A program made the position numbers and the translations under genes. A stretch of DNA of 5,554 nt from positions 1 through 5,554 of the forward strand of contig JACCYR010000349.1 in NCBI GenBank assembly GCA_013696385.1, read 5' to 3'. Within the stretch, counting starts at the first letter, position 1. Each line of letters starts with the position of its first letter. Shown here piece after piece: positions 1 to 5,226 of this stretch. The notes beneath the pieces were generated by a model. That model was not told where the DNA came from and ran no database searches. It was given only the letters and a program-made list of their open reading frames with translations. Source of the stretch: Acidobacteriota bacterium. GTDB taxonomy: Bacteria; Acidobacteriota; Blastocatellia; Pyrinomonadales; Pyrinomonadaceae.

Positions 1-671
1 GCTTCGATTTCAACCGCTTCGCCTACTTCACAGCTCTTTTTCATCGGCGCACAGTTCGCCGCTTGAACACCGACGATACGGACTTCCGGCAGAAGATTTT
101 TAAGCGCAATCGCAATTCCCGAAATCAAACCGCCGCCGCCGATTGGCACAACAACGACGGACGCTGGCGGCAAATCCCGCGCAATCTCTAGACCAATTGT
201 TCCTTGTCCGGCAATAATGAGTTCGTCATCAAAGGCGTGAACGTAAGTGTAGCCGTGTTCTGCCTGCAATTTCTTGGAATAAGCCAGAGCTTCGTCAAAA
301 GTTTTGCCGTAAAGGACCACTTCCGCGCCGAAGGATTTGGTTGCGGTGATTTTGGTCAAAGGCGCGAATTCAGGCAGCACAATAGTCGCTTTGATGTTGT
401 GAAGTTTGGCGGCAAGTGCCACGCCTTGCGCGTGATTTCCCGCCGATGCCGCAATTACGCCGCGCTGTTTCTCTTCGCCGGACAAGCGGTGAATTTTGTT
501 ATACGCGCCGCGAATCTTGAACGAACCGCCGCGCTGCAAACATTCGGCTTTCAGGTGCGCGTCCGCACCGATTTCACGCGAAAGTTTGCCGTCGGCGAGA
601 ATCGGCGTTGGAATAATAATATTTTGGAGAATTTGCTGCGCGTCTTGGATGTCGGAAAGTTTGACGGTCAT
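1..671 (-). CDS. ilvA: Threonine ammonia-lyase (threonine dehydratase), N-terminal 223 residues, cut by window edge
   Basis: This enzyme is a fold-type II PLP protein that deaminates L-threonine to 2-oxobutanoate, the first step towards isoleucine (or threonine breakdown in the catabolic form), in the cytosol. Translating the minus strand from ATG at 671-669 gives an uninterrupted reading frame to the window edge. Visible family marks are the PLP-lysine segment GGSFKIRGA (about residues 48-56, Lys52), the substrate loop SAGNHAQG (76-83) and the glycine-rich phosphate-binding loop GGGGL (178-182). Known family members are about 320-400 residues or longer, so the C-terminus, and any ACT-type regulatory domain that would separate biosynthetic from catabolic forms, lies outside. 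The N-terminus MTVKLSDIQDAQ fits the family, which supports this start although no Shine-Dalgarno is present. It is divergent from the SPFH gene. Serine dehydratase or serine racemase relatives are less likely alternatives. Confidence 0.93.
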   Translation of the reverse strand, partial: MTVKLSDIQDAQQILQNIIIPTPILADGKLSREIGADAHLKAECLQRGGSFKIRGAYNKIHRLSGEEKQRGVIAASAGNHAQGVALAAKLHNIKATIVLPEFAPLTKITATKSFGAEVVLYGKTFDEALAYSKKLQAEHGYTYVHAFDDELIIAGQGTIGLEIARDLPPASVVVVPIGGGGLISGIAIALKNLLPEVRIVGVQAANCAPMKKSCEVGEAVEIE

Positions 672-679
672 ACCCGCAA

Positions 680-709
680 ATTATAATTTGGTTTTTATTG
701 TCTAAGCAA
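680..709 (-). promoter_or_regulatory. Candidate sigma70 promoter of ilvA, giving a nearly leaderless mRNA
   Basis: On the minus strand a perfect -10 hexamer TATAAT occupies 685-680, with TTGCTT at 709-704 as a weak -35 (3 of 6 consensus bases) and an 18-nt spacer. Only eight bases separate the -10 from the ATG at 671, so a start about seven bases downstream would fall near 673 and leave an untranslated leader of about two bases. There is no Shine-Dalgarno, which agrees with leaderless translation. The core of the -10 lies in the palindrome ATTATAAT, so part of the match could be chance in an AT-rich stretch. Confidence 0.45.
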
Positions 710-736
710 TTCAAAAACGCTTTTCCGGTTTAGTGC

Positions 737-768
737 TTGTTCCAAAATTCTTAAAAATACGGTATATT
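737..768 (+). promoter_or_regulatory. Possible promoter of the SPFH/Band 7 gene
   Basis: TATATT at 763-768 is a 5-of-6 match to the -10 consensus and lies a plausible distance upstream of the ribosome binding site. The best -35 candidate, TTGTTC at 737-742, is 20 nt away, which is long. A second reading pairs TTAAAA (751-756) with TATAAA (774-779) at 17 nt, but it would place transcription start almost on the Shine-Dalgarno. The divergent arrangement with ilvA requires a promoter here, yet its exact position is uncertain. Confidence 0.35.
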
Positions 769-787
769 CACCTTATAAAAATACTTT

Positions 788-792
788 GGAGG
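788..792 (+). promoter_or_regulatory. Ribosome binding site deciding the SPFH gene start
   Basis: GGAGG at 788-792 is a full Shine-Dalgarno core 11 nt before ATG at 804. A longer frame opens at TTG 786, but that codon overlaps the Shine-Dalgarno itself, so the ATG at 804 is preferred. This is one of only two strong Shine-Dalgarno sequences in the window. Confidence 0.8.
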
Positions 793-803
793 TCAAAACA
801 AAA

Positions 804-1811
804 ATGTATGGATTAATCTTTTTAGCTTTTATTGGATTAGCGTTGCTAATCGTAGCGGCAAAAACAATAAAAATTGTGCCGCAATCAAGCGTCTTGCTGA
901 TTGAAAGGCTTGGGCGTTTCCACCGGGTTGCGGCAAGCGGACTTAACATTATTGTGCCGTTTTTTGAAGCACCGCGAGCATTTTATTGGACAAACGTGCG
1001 TCCCGGAATTACTTCGATTGATTTGCGCGAACAATATATTGATTTGCCGCCGCAACCTGTTATTACCCGCGATAATGTTACGATAAATGTTGATTCAGTG
1101 GTTTATTGGATGATTACCGACCCGATAAAATCCGTCTATGAAGTTAATGATTTGGTCGGCGGCATCGTGCAGTTGACGATTACCGGAATGCGCTCGGTGA
1201 TGGGCGAAATGGATTTAGACCACACGCTTTCAAACCGCGACCAGATTAACGCCAAACTGCGCTTGATTCTTGACGAAGCAACCGACAAATGGGGCGTAAA
1301 AGTTACGCGCGTGGACGTAAAAAATATCAATCCGCCGGAAGATGTGCGAATCACGATGGAAAAACAAATGACGGCTGAACGCAACCGCCGCGCTTTGATT
1401 TTGACGGCGGAAGGCGACAAACAAGCCGCCATTACACGCGCCGAAGGCGAAAAGCAAGCGGCAATCACGCGCTCGGAAGGCGAAAAGGAATCGGCGATTT
1501 TGCAGGCGGACGGCGCGGCGCAAGCGCGGCTGAAATCGGCGGCGGCAGACGCGCAAGCCATTGCCCAAATCGCCCAATCAATCGGCAATGCGGAACAAAC
1601 GACGCAATACTTAATCACATCGCGCTATATCGAATCTTTGCGCGACATGACGCGGACAAACAATGCCAAAGTTATCTTTATGCCGATGGAAACTTCGAGT
1701 ATGTTGTCGAGCATCGGCGCAATCAAGGAAGTATTTGCCGAAACAGGCGAGAAGAGCGAGAAGAAAGATTCTTTGCCAAATTCACCGAATCGGCGTGAAT
1801 TAGGGCAGTGA
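804..1811 (+). CDS. SPFH/Band 7 (stomatin/paraslipin, QmcA-like) membrane protein
   Basis: A 335-residue protein of the stomatin/prohibitin/flotillin/HflKC superfamily. Such proteins assemble into large membrane-associated rings or scaffolds; bacterial paraslipins are linked to membrane microdomain organisation. Residues 1-19 form one hydrophobic N-terminal anchor, followed by the Band 7 domain from about residue 21 (IKIVPQSSVLLIERLGRF) to about 185. An alanine/glutamate-rich coiled coil comes next, containing four 11-residue repeats of the type AEGEKQAAITR (202-245). A conserved hydrophobic segment near 290-310 (VIFMPMETSSML) resembles the paraslipin C-terminus, and a charged tail of about 20 residues ends the protein. 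Length is slightly above the usual 300-320. Many bacterial relatives sit beside an NfeD gene; none is present in the visible flanks. The start is fixed by the GGAGG at 788-792. Exact cellular role cannot be told from sequence. Confidence 0.93.
   Translation: MYGLIFLAFIGLALLIVAAKTIKIVPQSSVLLIERLGRFHRVAASGLNIIVPFFEAPRAFYWTNVRPGITSIDLREQYIDLPPQPVITRDNVTINVDSVVYWMITDPIKSVYEVNDLVGGIVQLTITGMRSVMGEMDLDHTLSNRDQINAKLRLILDEATDKWGVKVTRVDVKNINPPEDVRITMEKQMTAERNRRALILTAEGDKQAAITRAEGEKQAAITRSEGEKESAILQADGAAQARLKSAAADAQAIAQIAQSIGNAEQTTQYLITSRYIESLRDMTRTNNAKVIFMPMETSSMLSSIGAIKEVFAETGEKSEKKDSLPNSPNRRELGQ
1407..1538 (+). repeat. Four in-frame 33-bp repeats coding an 11-residue coiled-coil unit
   Basis: Inside the SPFH gene, residues 202-245 read as four consecutive 11-residue units: AEGDKQAAITR, AEGEKQAAITR, SEGEKESAILQ and ADGAAQARLKS. 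The first two are nearly identical and the last two are decayed. An 11-residue periodicity (hendecad) is usual for the helical stalk after the Band 7 domain, so this is a coding feature and not a mobile repeat. Confidence 0.8.
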
Positions 1812-1820
1812 AATATAAGG

Positions 1821-1915
1821 TTTTAATGCAAAGACACAAAGCAATATAATGGAAAATGGAAAATGGAAAATTTGAAAACATATATTTTCCATTATGTCGC
1901 GCCTTTGCCTTAAAA
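1821..1915 (+). repeat. Compound hairpin repeat filling the SPFH-UDG gap
   Basis: Two nested arm pairs are visible. The outer arms are 1821-1837 and 1899-1915, 17 nt each with three mismatches, built on the word GCAAAG. The inner arms are 1846-1857 and 1884-1895, a perfect 12-bp match (ATAATGGAAAAT). The element begins 9 nt after the SPFH stop codon and ends 10 nt before the UDG start; the 10-nt spacer AAATTTACAA is almost pure A/T and replaces a Shine-Dalgarno. No T-tract follows the outer arm, so a Rho-independent terminator is unlikely. Confidence 0.75.
1850..1870 (+). repeat. Heptad tandem repeat TGGAAAA x3
   Basis: Three exact consecutive copies of TGGAAAA sit in the left part of the 1821-1915 hairpin. 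Only one copy is matched by the right inner arm, so the extra copies form the loop. The same word recurs in decayed form at 5229-5256 between rpsI and rpsB. Confidence 0.9.
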
Positions 1916-1925
1916 AAATTTACAA

Positions 1926-2894
1926 ATGCCAAATGAGATTTCCGCATTGCTTGCCGACATAAAAGAACAGGTTTTCTACCTGAAAGAACTCGGCGTGGAA
2001 AATTTCGCGGTTGAGCTGCCAGAAATTTTTTTTAGTCCAAAGTCCAAAGTCCAAAGTCCAAAGTCGGAAATTTCGCGTGAAAAACTTGAGCGTTTTGTTC
2101 CAGCCGACGAGATATTAAGAAAAGTTGCCGAACCTGCGCCGGAAGTTTTAAATATTGAAGCAAATCAAACGCGACGAAATCTTTTGGAATCTACAAAACT
2201 TTCGCGTCTGCCATCGTTGCCGAAACGAAATTCATTTTTAAATAATCAGCCGCAAGAACAAGTAAAGGGGAAAGAAGAAATGCCAAAAACAACCGAAGAA
2301 ATACCGTCGTTATTCGGCGATGTGAAGCAAAAACTGCCTGAATCAAACGAAACAATTGAGGATATTCGCCAAGATATTGGTAATTGCATACGCTGTCCGC
2401 TGTGGGAAGGACGCACGAAAATTGTTCACAGTAACGGAAATTTTCAAGCCGATTTAATGTTTGTCGGCGAAGCGCCGGGCGCGGATGAAGATGCTTCGGG
2501 CGAACCGTTTGTCGGACGTGCGGGACAACTTTTAAACAGAATTATCGAAAGTATCGGATTAAAGCGCGAAGACGTTTTTATCGGAAACGTCAATCGTTGT
2601 CGCCCGCCCGGAAATCGTCAGCCGACTGCCGCCGAAGCCGACACTTGCCGCCCATTTTTGCTTCGTGAAATCGCCGTCGTGCGTCCGAAAGTTATTGTCG
2701 TTTTGGGAAACACGGCGACGCAAAATCTGCTTGATACAAAAACCGGCATTACGAAAATACGCGGTGAATTTCAAGATTACTTCGGTATTAAAGTGATGCC
2801 AACGTTTCATCCGGCATATCTTTTGCGCGACCCGCGAAAAAAACGCGAAGTTTGGGAAGATATGAAAAAGGTGCGTGATTTTCTAAACAAATAA
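1926..2894 (+). CDS. udg: Family-4 uracil-DNA glycosylase (4Fe-4S) with long N-terminal extension
   Basis: A 322-residue protein whose residues about 145-322 form a complete family-4 UDG, which removes uracil from DNA in base excision repair. All four cluster cysteines are visible: C154 and C157 (NCIRCPL), C225 (NVNRCRPPGNR) and C241, with the family's 15-residue gap between the last two. Motif I GEAPGADED is at 181-189, the probable uracil-binding Asn is N221, and motif II HPAYLLR is at 295-301. Residues 1-30 look like a folded helical segment; 31-140 is low-complexity linker and contains a heptad-repeat insertion (residues 37-47). Core-only members are about 200 residues. ATG 1926 has no Shine-Dalgarno; an internal ATG at 2280 (residue 119), preceded by AAAGGGG at 2264-2270, could give a core-sized 204-residue product. 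The next gene is a diverged tandem copy. Confidence 0.93.
   Translation: MPNEISALLADIKEQVFYLKELGVENFAVELPEIFFSPKSKVQSPKSEISREKLERFVPADEILRKVAEPAPEVLNIEANQTRRNLLESTKLSRLPSLPKRNSFLNNQPQEQVKGKEEMPKTTEEIPSLFGDVKQKLPESNETIEDIRQDIGNCIRCPLWEGRTKIVHSNGNFQADLMFVGEAPGADEDASGEPFVGRAGQLLNRIIESIGLKREDVFIGNVNRCRPPGNRQPTAAEADTCRPFLLREIAVVRPKVIVVLGNTATQNLLDTKTGITKIRGEFQDYFGIKVMPTFHPAYLLRDPRKKREVWEDMKKVRDFLNK
2034..2065 (+). repeat. Heptad tandem repeat AGTCCAA x4.6 inside the UDG coding sequence
   Basis: Four exact copies of the 7-bp word AGTCCAA plus four further bases lie within the UDG linker. Because 7 is not a multiple of 3, the repeat is read in all three phases and yields the heptapeptide SPKSKVQ followed by SPKS (residues 37-47), with no stop codon. 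This word type otherwise appears in the intergenic gaps, so it is probably an in-frame invasion or expansion tolerated in a disordered linker. Confidence 0.92.
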
Positions 2895-2902
2895 TAATTT
2901 TT

Positions 2903-2963
2903 GCCACAGAGAACACAGAGTTCTCAGAGTTTTTTCCTCTGTGTTCTCTGTGAACTCTGTGGC
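2903..2963 (+). repeat. Hairpin of 9-bp CACAGAG-type words in the UDG-UDG-like gap
   Basis: Arms 2903-2929 and 2937-2963 are 27 nt each and pair at 22 positions around a 7-nt T-rich loop (2930-2936). Each arm is three 9-bp units sharing CAGAG. The outer nine base pairs (GCCACAGAG) are perfect. The element starts 8 nt after the UDG stop and ends 11 nt before the next ATG, leaving the spacer TAAATTCTTTT. Runs of T lie in the loop and not after the stem, which argues against a terminator on either strand. Confidence 0.85.
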
Positions 2964-2974
2964 TAAATTCTTTT

Positions 2975-3562
2975 ATGCAAAATTCTCTTTTTGAAGAAAA
3001 CATTTTGCCTTCCACCGAAACGATTGACGAAATAAATCAGGAATTGTTGAGCAAAGCTAAATCAATTCCGACTTTCGCCAATGAATTCTTTATCTTCGGA
3101 ACGGGAAAAAAAGATGCGCGGGTCGTCATTGTCGGTGAATCGCCGGGTGCGCCCGACGCCGATTCGGAAAAGCCTTTTATGGGTCCGGTCGGACAATTAC
3201 TCGAGAAAATTTTGGCGGCGATTGGCTTAAAGCGCGAAGATTGTTATTTAACTAATGTTGTTAAATACATTTCACAAGGCGACGAACTCACGCCCGATGT
3301 TTTAGCATTTTTTACGCCGTATCTTCATCGGGAAATTGCCGCTGTGCATCCCGAAGTTATTATTTCGCTTGGAAATACGCCGACCAAAGCATTGCTCAAT
3401 ACAAAGAAAGCGATTTCGCAGATTCGCGGCGAATTTTACGATTATAACGGAATGAAGTTGATGCCGACTTTTAATCCGGCGTATCTGTTGCGCAATGCAA
3501 GCAAGAAACGCGAGGTTTGGGAAGATATGAAAAAAGTGCGCGATTTTTTGAAGGATTTATAG
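2975..3562 (+). CDS. Cysteine-less paralogue of family-4 uracil-DNA glycosylase
   Basis: A 195-residue UDG-superfamily protein, clearly a tandem duplicate of the preceding gene: about 40 of the last 54 aligned residues are identical (139-192 here against 267-320 there), including KKREVWEDMKKVRDFL. Motif I is present as GESPGAPDAD (54-63) and the probable uracil-binding Asn is kept (N94). However, all four cluster cysteines are gone: no CxxC at the N-terminus, the third is Tyr (Y98) and the fourth is Phe in FFTPYLHREI. The only Cys is C90 at another place. The RPPGNR loop is replaced by ISQGDEL, and motif II His is Asn (NPAYLLR, N167), which recalls the NP start of motif II in the MUG/TDG family. 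The frame is intact, so this is not simple decay. It may be a cluster-free glycosylase of altered specificity, or a non-catalytic partner; activity is unknown. No Shine-Dalgarno is seen. Confidence 0.88.
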   Translation: MQNSLFEENILPSTETIDEINQELLSKAKSIPTFANEFFIFGTGKKDARVVIVGESPGAPDADSEKPFMGPVGQLLEKILAAIGLKREDCYLTNVVKYISQGDELTPDVLAFFTPYLHREIAAVHPEVIISLGNTPTKALLNTKKAISQIRGEFYDYNGMKLMPTFNPAYLLRNASKKREVWEDMKKVRDFLKDL

Positions 3563-3667
3563 CCGCAAAAAAGCACAAAAATCGCAAAAAAATTACATAA
3601 AAACATTTATGTTTTACTGTTTATTTTTATTGTTTCGTTTTTTGGGTCTTTTATGCTTTTTCGCGGC
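3562..3667 (+). repeat. Large A-rich/T-rich hairpin repeat in the UDG-like-Nudix gap
   Basis: The outer arms GCCGCAAAAAAGCACAAAA (3562-3580) and 3649-3667 pair with two mismatches in 19. Pairing continues loosely inward through further CGCAAAAA-type 9-bp words, and a small 7-bp stem (3595-3601 with 3606-3612) sits in the middle. The left arm starts on the last base of the upstream stop codon; the right arm ends 10 nt before the preferred Nudix ATG, leaving the spacer AACTATTTTT. Its presence explains why an upstream in-frame ATG at 3609 encodes a stretch of Phe/Leu: that is T-rich hairpin sequence, not a signal peptide. Confidence 0.7.
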
Positions 3668-3677
3668 AACTATTTTT

Positions 3678-4220
3678 ATGACAAAACCTGAAGTTATTTC
3701 AACCAAAACAATTTACGAGGGTAAAATTTTTGATGTGAACATCGCCGAAATCCGCGAAGGCGAAACCGAATACAAGCGCGAAATTGTCAAACATAACGGA
3801 AGCGTAGTGATTGTGCCGATATTTGCGGATAAAACTGTTGCTTTGGTCAAGCAATATCGCCACGCGGCTGGAAAATATCTTTTGGAAATTCCTGCCGGAA
3901 CGATTGAAAAAAATGAAAACCCCGAAACGGGCGCACGGCGCGAACTCGAAGAAGAAATTGGTGTAACGGCTGAGAATATCGAAAAGTTGACGGAGTTTTA
4001 TGTATCACCTGGATTTTTAACTGAGAAAATGCACGTTTTTCTGGCAACGAATTTAACCAAAACAAAACAAAATCTTGAAGAAGATGAGCTAATCGAAATC
4101 GAAAAAATCACCTTTGAGCAAGCGTTTGAGAAAATCAAAAACGGCGAAATTGAAGATGCAAAAACGATAGTCGGTTTGATTCTGGCTGGCGTAAAATTTG
4201 GATTTTCAATTATTAGCTAA
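3678..4220 (+). CDS. nudF: Nudix hydrolase, ADP-ribose pyrophosphatase type
   Basis: A 180-residue cytosolic Nudix enzyme that most likely cleaves ADP-ribose to AMP and ribose 5-phosphate. The Nudix box runs from G74 to V96 and fits G-x5-E-x7-REUxEExGU exactly, with the metal-binding RELEEE at 88-93. The segment SPGF at 110-113 places Pro111 sixteen residues after the box glycine G95, the known signature of the ADP-ribose subgroup. The N-terminal strand region TIYEGKIFDVNIAEIR is also typical. The frame stays open to an ATG at 3609, but the extra 23 residues are encoded by the T-rich arm of a hairpin repeat and the family normally begins near MTKPEV, so ATG 3678 is preferred. No Shine-Dalgarno is visible at either start. 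It follows two UDG-like genes and is separated from rplM by a promoter. Confidence 0.88.
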   Translation: MTKPEVISTKTIYEGKIFDVNIAEIREGETEYKREIVKHNGSVVIVPIFADKTVALVKQYRHAAGKYLLEIPAGTIEKNENPETGARRELEEEIGVTAENIEKLTEFYVSPGFLTEKMHVFLATNLTKTKQNLEEDELIEIEKITFEQAFEKIKNGEIEDAKTIVGLILAGVKFGFSIIS

Positions 4221-4227
4221 TCACTAC

Positions 4228-4256
4228 TTGACGTTAAAATCTTTTTTCGATATTCT
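4228..4256 (+). promoter_or_regulatory. rplM: Sigma70-type promoter of the rplM-rpsI-rpsB operon
   Basis: TTGACG (4228-4233, 5 of 6 consensus bases) and TATTCT (4251-4256, 4 of 6) are separated by exactly 17 nt. Transcription would start near 4263, giving a leader of about 40 nt before the rplM ATG. It sits 8 nt after the Nudix stop codon, in the only same-strand gap of the window with no word-repeat hairpin. A short stem (TTCGC with GCGGA, about 4263-4278) in the leader is too small to call a regulator. Confidence 0.75.
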
Positions 4257-4301
4257 AGCTGTTCGCGTTTTAGCGGAAATTTTAGACTGGCGTATGCAAT
4301 T

Positions 4302-4745
4302 ATGAGTACTTATTTTCCCAGCGGAAAGGGTTTGGCGGAAAACCGCAAGTGGTTTGTGGTTGACGCGAAGGGCAAAACTGTCGGGCGTTTGGCAACGGAA
4401 GTGGCACGGATGTTGTCGGGCAAAAACAATCCGGCGTGGACACCTTTTATGGATATGGGCGACCATGTTGTCGTTATCAATGCGCGGCACGCTTTATTTA
4501 CAGGTTCAAAAAACGACCAGAAAATGTATCGCCGTCATACGCATTATCCGGGCGGACTTCGTGAAGTAACTGCCAAAGATATGTTTATAAAAAATCCCGA
4601 AAAAATAATCGAATCGGCGGTCAAAGGTATGCTTCCGAAAACAAAACTCGGCAAAGCAATGGCGAAAAAACTAAAAGTTTATGCCGACGGCGAACATCGC
4701 CACGCCGCGCAAAACCCGGAAACCATCGAAATTGAAACAAAATAG
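4302..4745 (+). CDS. rplM: 50S ribosomal protein L13
   Basis: A 147-residue protein, close to the usual 142-150, which binds 23S rRNA early in large-subunit assembly. Recognised segments are KWFVVDAKGKTVGRLATEVA (16-35), the GDHVVVIN strand (53-60), the HTHYPGGLRE segment (79-88) and VKGMLPKTKLGKAM (107-120), in the normal order. ATG 4302 gives the standard N-terminus; there is no clear Shine-Dalgarno. The gene leads a cluster with rpsI 82 nt downstream and rpsB after it. L13 acts as an autogenous repressor of the rplM-rpsI operon in E. coli; no matching leader structure can be shown here. Confidence 0.98.
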   Translation: MSTYFPSGKGLAENRKWFVVDAKGKTVGRLATEVARMLSGKNNPAWTPFMDMGDHVVVINARHALFTGSKNDQKMYRRHTHYPGGLREVTAKDMFIKNPEKIIESAVKGMLPKTKLGKAMAKKLKVYADGEHRHAAQNPETIEIETK

Positions 4746-4750
4746 AAAAT

Positions 4751-4818
4751 AGTGGTCAGTTGTCGGTTGTCAGTTGGCAGAAAAGCAACCGACAACTGAC
4801 CACTGACAACCGACAACT
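4751..4818 (+). repeat. Heptad-word hairpin with two exclusive pairings, between rplM and rpsI
   Basis: The region is made of 7-bp words of the type AGTTGTC and their complements. In fold A, 4751-4769 pairs perfectly with 4786-4804 (19 bp, 16-nt loop). In fold B, 4758-4773 pairs perfectly with 4803-4818 (16 bp, 29-nt loop). The left strand is shared, so the folds exclude each other; fold B closes 9 nt before the rpsI ATG, leaving ATAAAAAAT. It starts 5 nt after the rplM stop codon. No T-tract follows, so it is not a standard terminator, and rpsI has no promoter of its own that I can see. Confidence 0.9.
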
Positions 4819-4827
4819 ATAAAAAAT

Positions 4828-5220
4828 ATGGCAGACATTCAGTATTACGGCACAGGTCGCAGAAAAACTTCAACAGCACGGGTTTATCTTCGCCCAGGAA
4901 GCGGCGCACTTATCGTCAATCGGCGAAATTTTGAAGAGTATTTTCCAAACGAAGCATTGCGAATGATTATTCATCAACCGCTTCGATTAACTGATACTTC
5001 CAACAAATTCGACATTTTAGTCAATGTTAAAGGCGGCGGAACGGCAGGACAAGCCGGTGCGGTGCGGCACGGAATTACACGCGCTTTGATGGAATACAAT
5101 GCGGATTTGCGTCCGGCTTTGAAAAAAGCGGGATTGGTTACGCGAGATCCGCGTCAAAAAGAACGTAAGAAATACGGTCAAAAAGGCGCGAGAGCGAGAT
5201 TCCAATTCTCGAAACGATAA
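4828..5220 (+). CDS. rpsI: 30S ribosomal protein S9
   Basis: A 130-residue protein, the normal bacterial length. It binds the 3' major domain of 16S rRNA, and its C-terminal tail reaches the P-site tRNA. Visible marks are YYGTGRRKTSTARVYL (6-21), the S9 signature GGGTAGQAGAVRHGITRAL (69-87), the basic segment RDPRQKERKKYGQKGARAR (106-124) and the universal SKR terminus (128-130). ATG 4828 gives the canonical MADIQYYGTG start; no Shine-Dalgarno precedes it, only an A/T spacer after a word-repeat hairpin. It is the second gene of the cluster with rplM and is followed by another hairpin and rpsB. Confidence 0.98.
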   Translation: MADIQYYGTGRRKTSTARVYLRPGSGALIVNRRNFEEYFPNEALRMIIHQPLRLTDTSNKFDILVNVKGGGTAGQAGAVRHGITRALMEYNADLRPALKKAGLVTRDPRQKERKKYGQKGARARFQFSKR

Positions 5221-5226
5221 TCTTTT

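Noticed and set aside
204..686. Open plus-strand frame of 160 codons at the left end
   Set aside because: It lies entirely opposite ilvA, whose minus-strand translation shows clear PLP-enzyme motifs; the plus-strand product has no recognisable features.
786..803. TTG 786 as start of the SPFH protein
   Set aside because: The codon overlaps the GGAGG ribosome binding site that properly serves ATG 804.
1136..1618. Long minus-strand frames opposite the SPFH gene
   Set aside because: They are antisense shadows created by the Ala/Glu/Lys-rich coiled-coil codons; the Ala/Ser-rich product matches nothing I know.
2903..2963. Word hairpins as Rho-independent terminators
   Set aside because: None is followed by a T-tract after the stem, several are imperfect, and they lie inside runs of same-strand genes including a ribosomal protein cluster.
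2788..3015. Minus-strand frame of 75 codons crossing the 2903-2963 hairpin
   Set aside because: It overlaps the ends of two solid genes and the hairpin; the HRVHREHRG-type peptide is what translated CACAGAG words commonly give.
3609..3677. N-terminal signal peptide or membrane anchor on the Nudix protein
   Set aside because: The Phe/Leu-rich 23 residues are encoded by the T-rich strand of the 3562-3667 hairpin repeat, and the family start fits ATG 3678.
1926..4220. A novel defence or modification system made of two UDG-like proteins and a Nudix enzyme
   Set aside because: The intact UDG and the ADP-ribose pyrophosphatase look like ordinary housekeeping enzymes, and no nuclease, transposase or toxin accompanies them; only the paralogue itself is unusual.
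4294..4305. Three-codon upstream ORF (ATG CAA TTA TGA) overlapping the rplM start
   Set aside because: It has no ribosome binding site and is short enough to be chance; the ATGA overlap is only suggestive.
4751..4818. CRISPR-like array
   Set aside because: The repeat unit is 7 bp with no spacers and occurs in inverted orientation, so it is a word-repeat hairpin.
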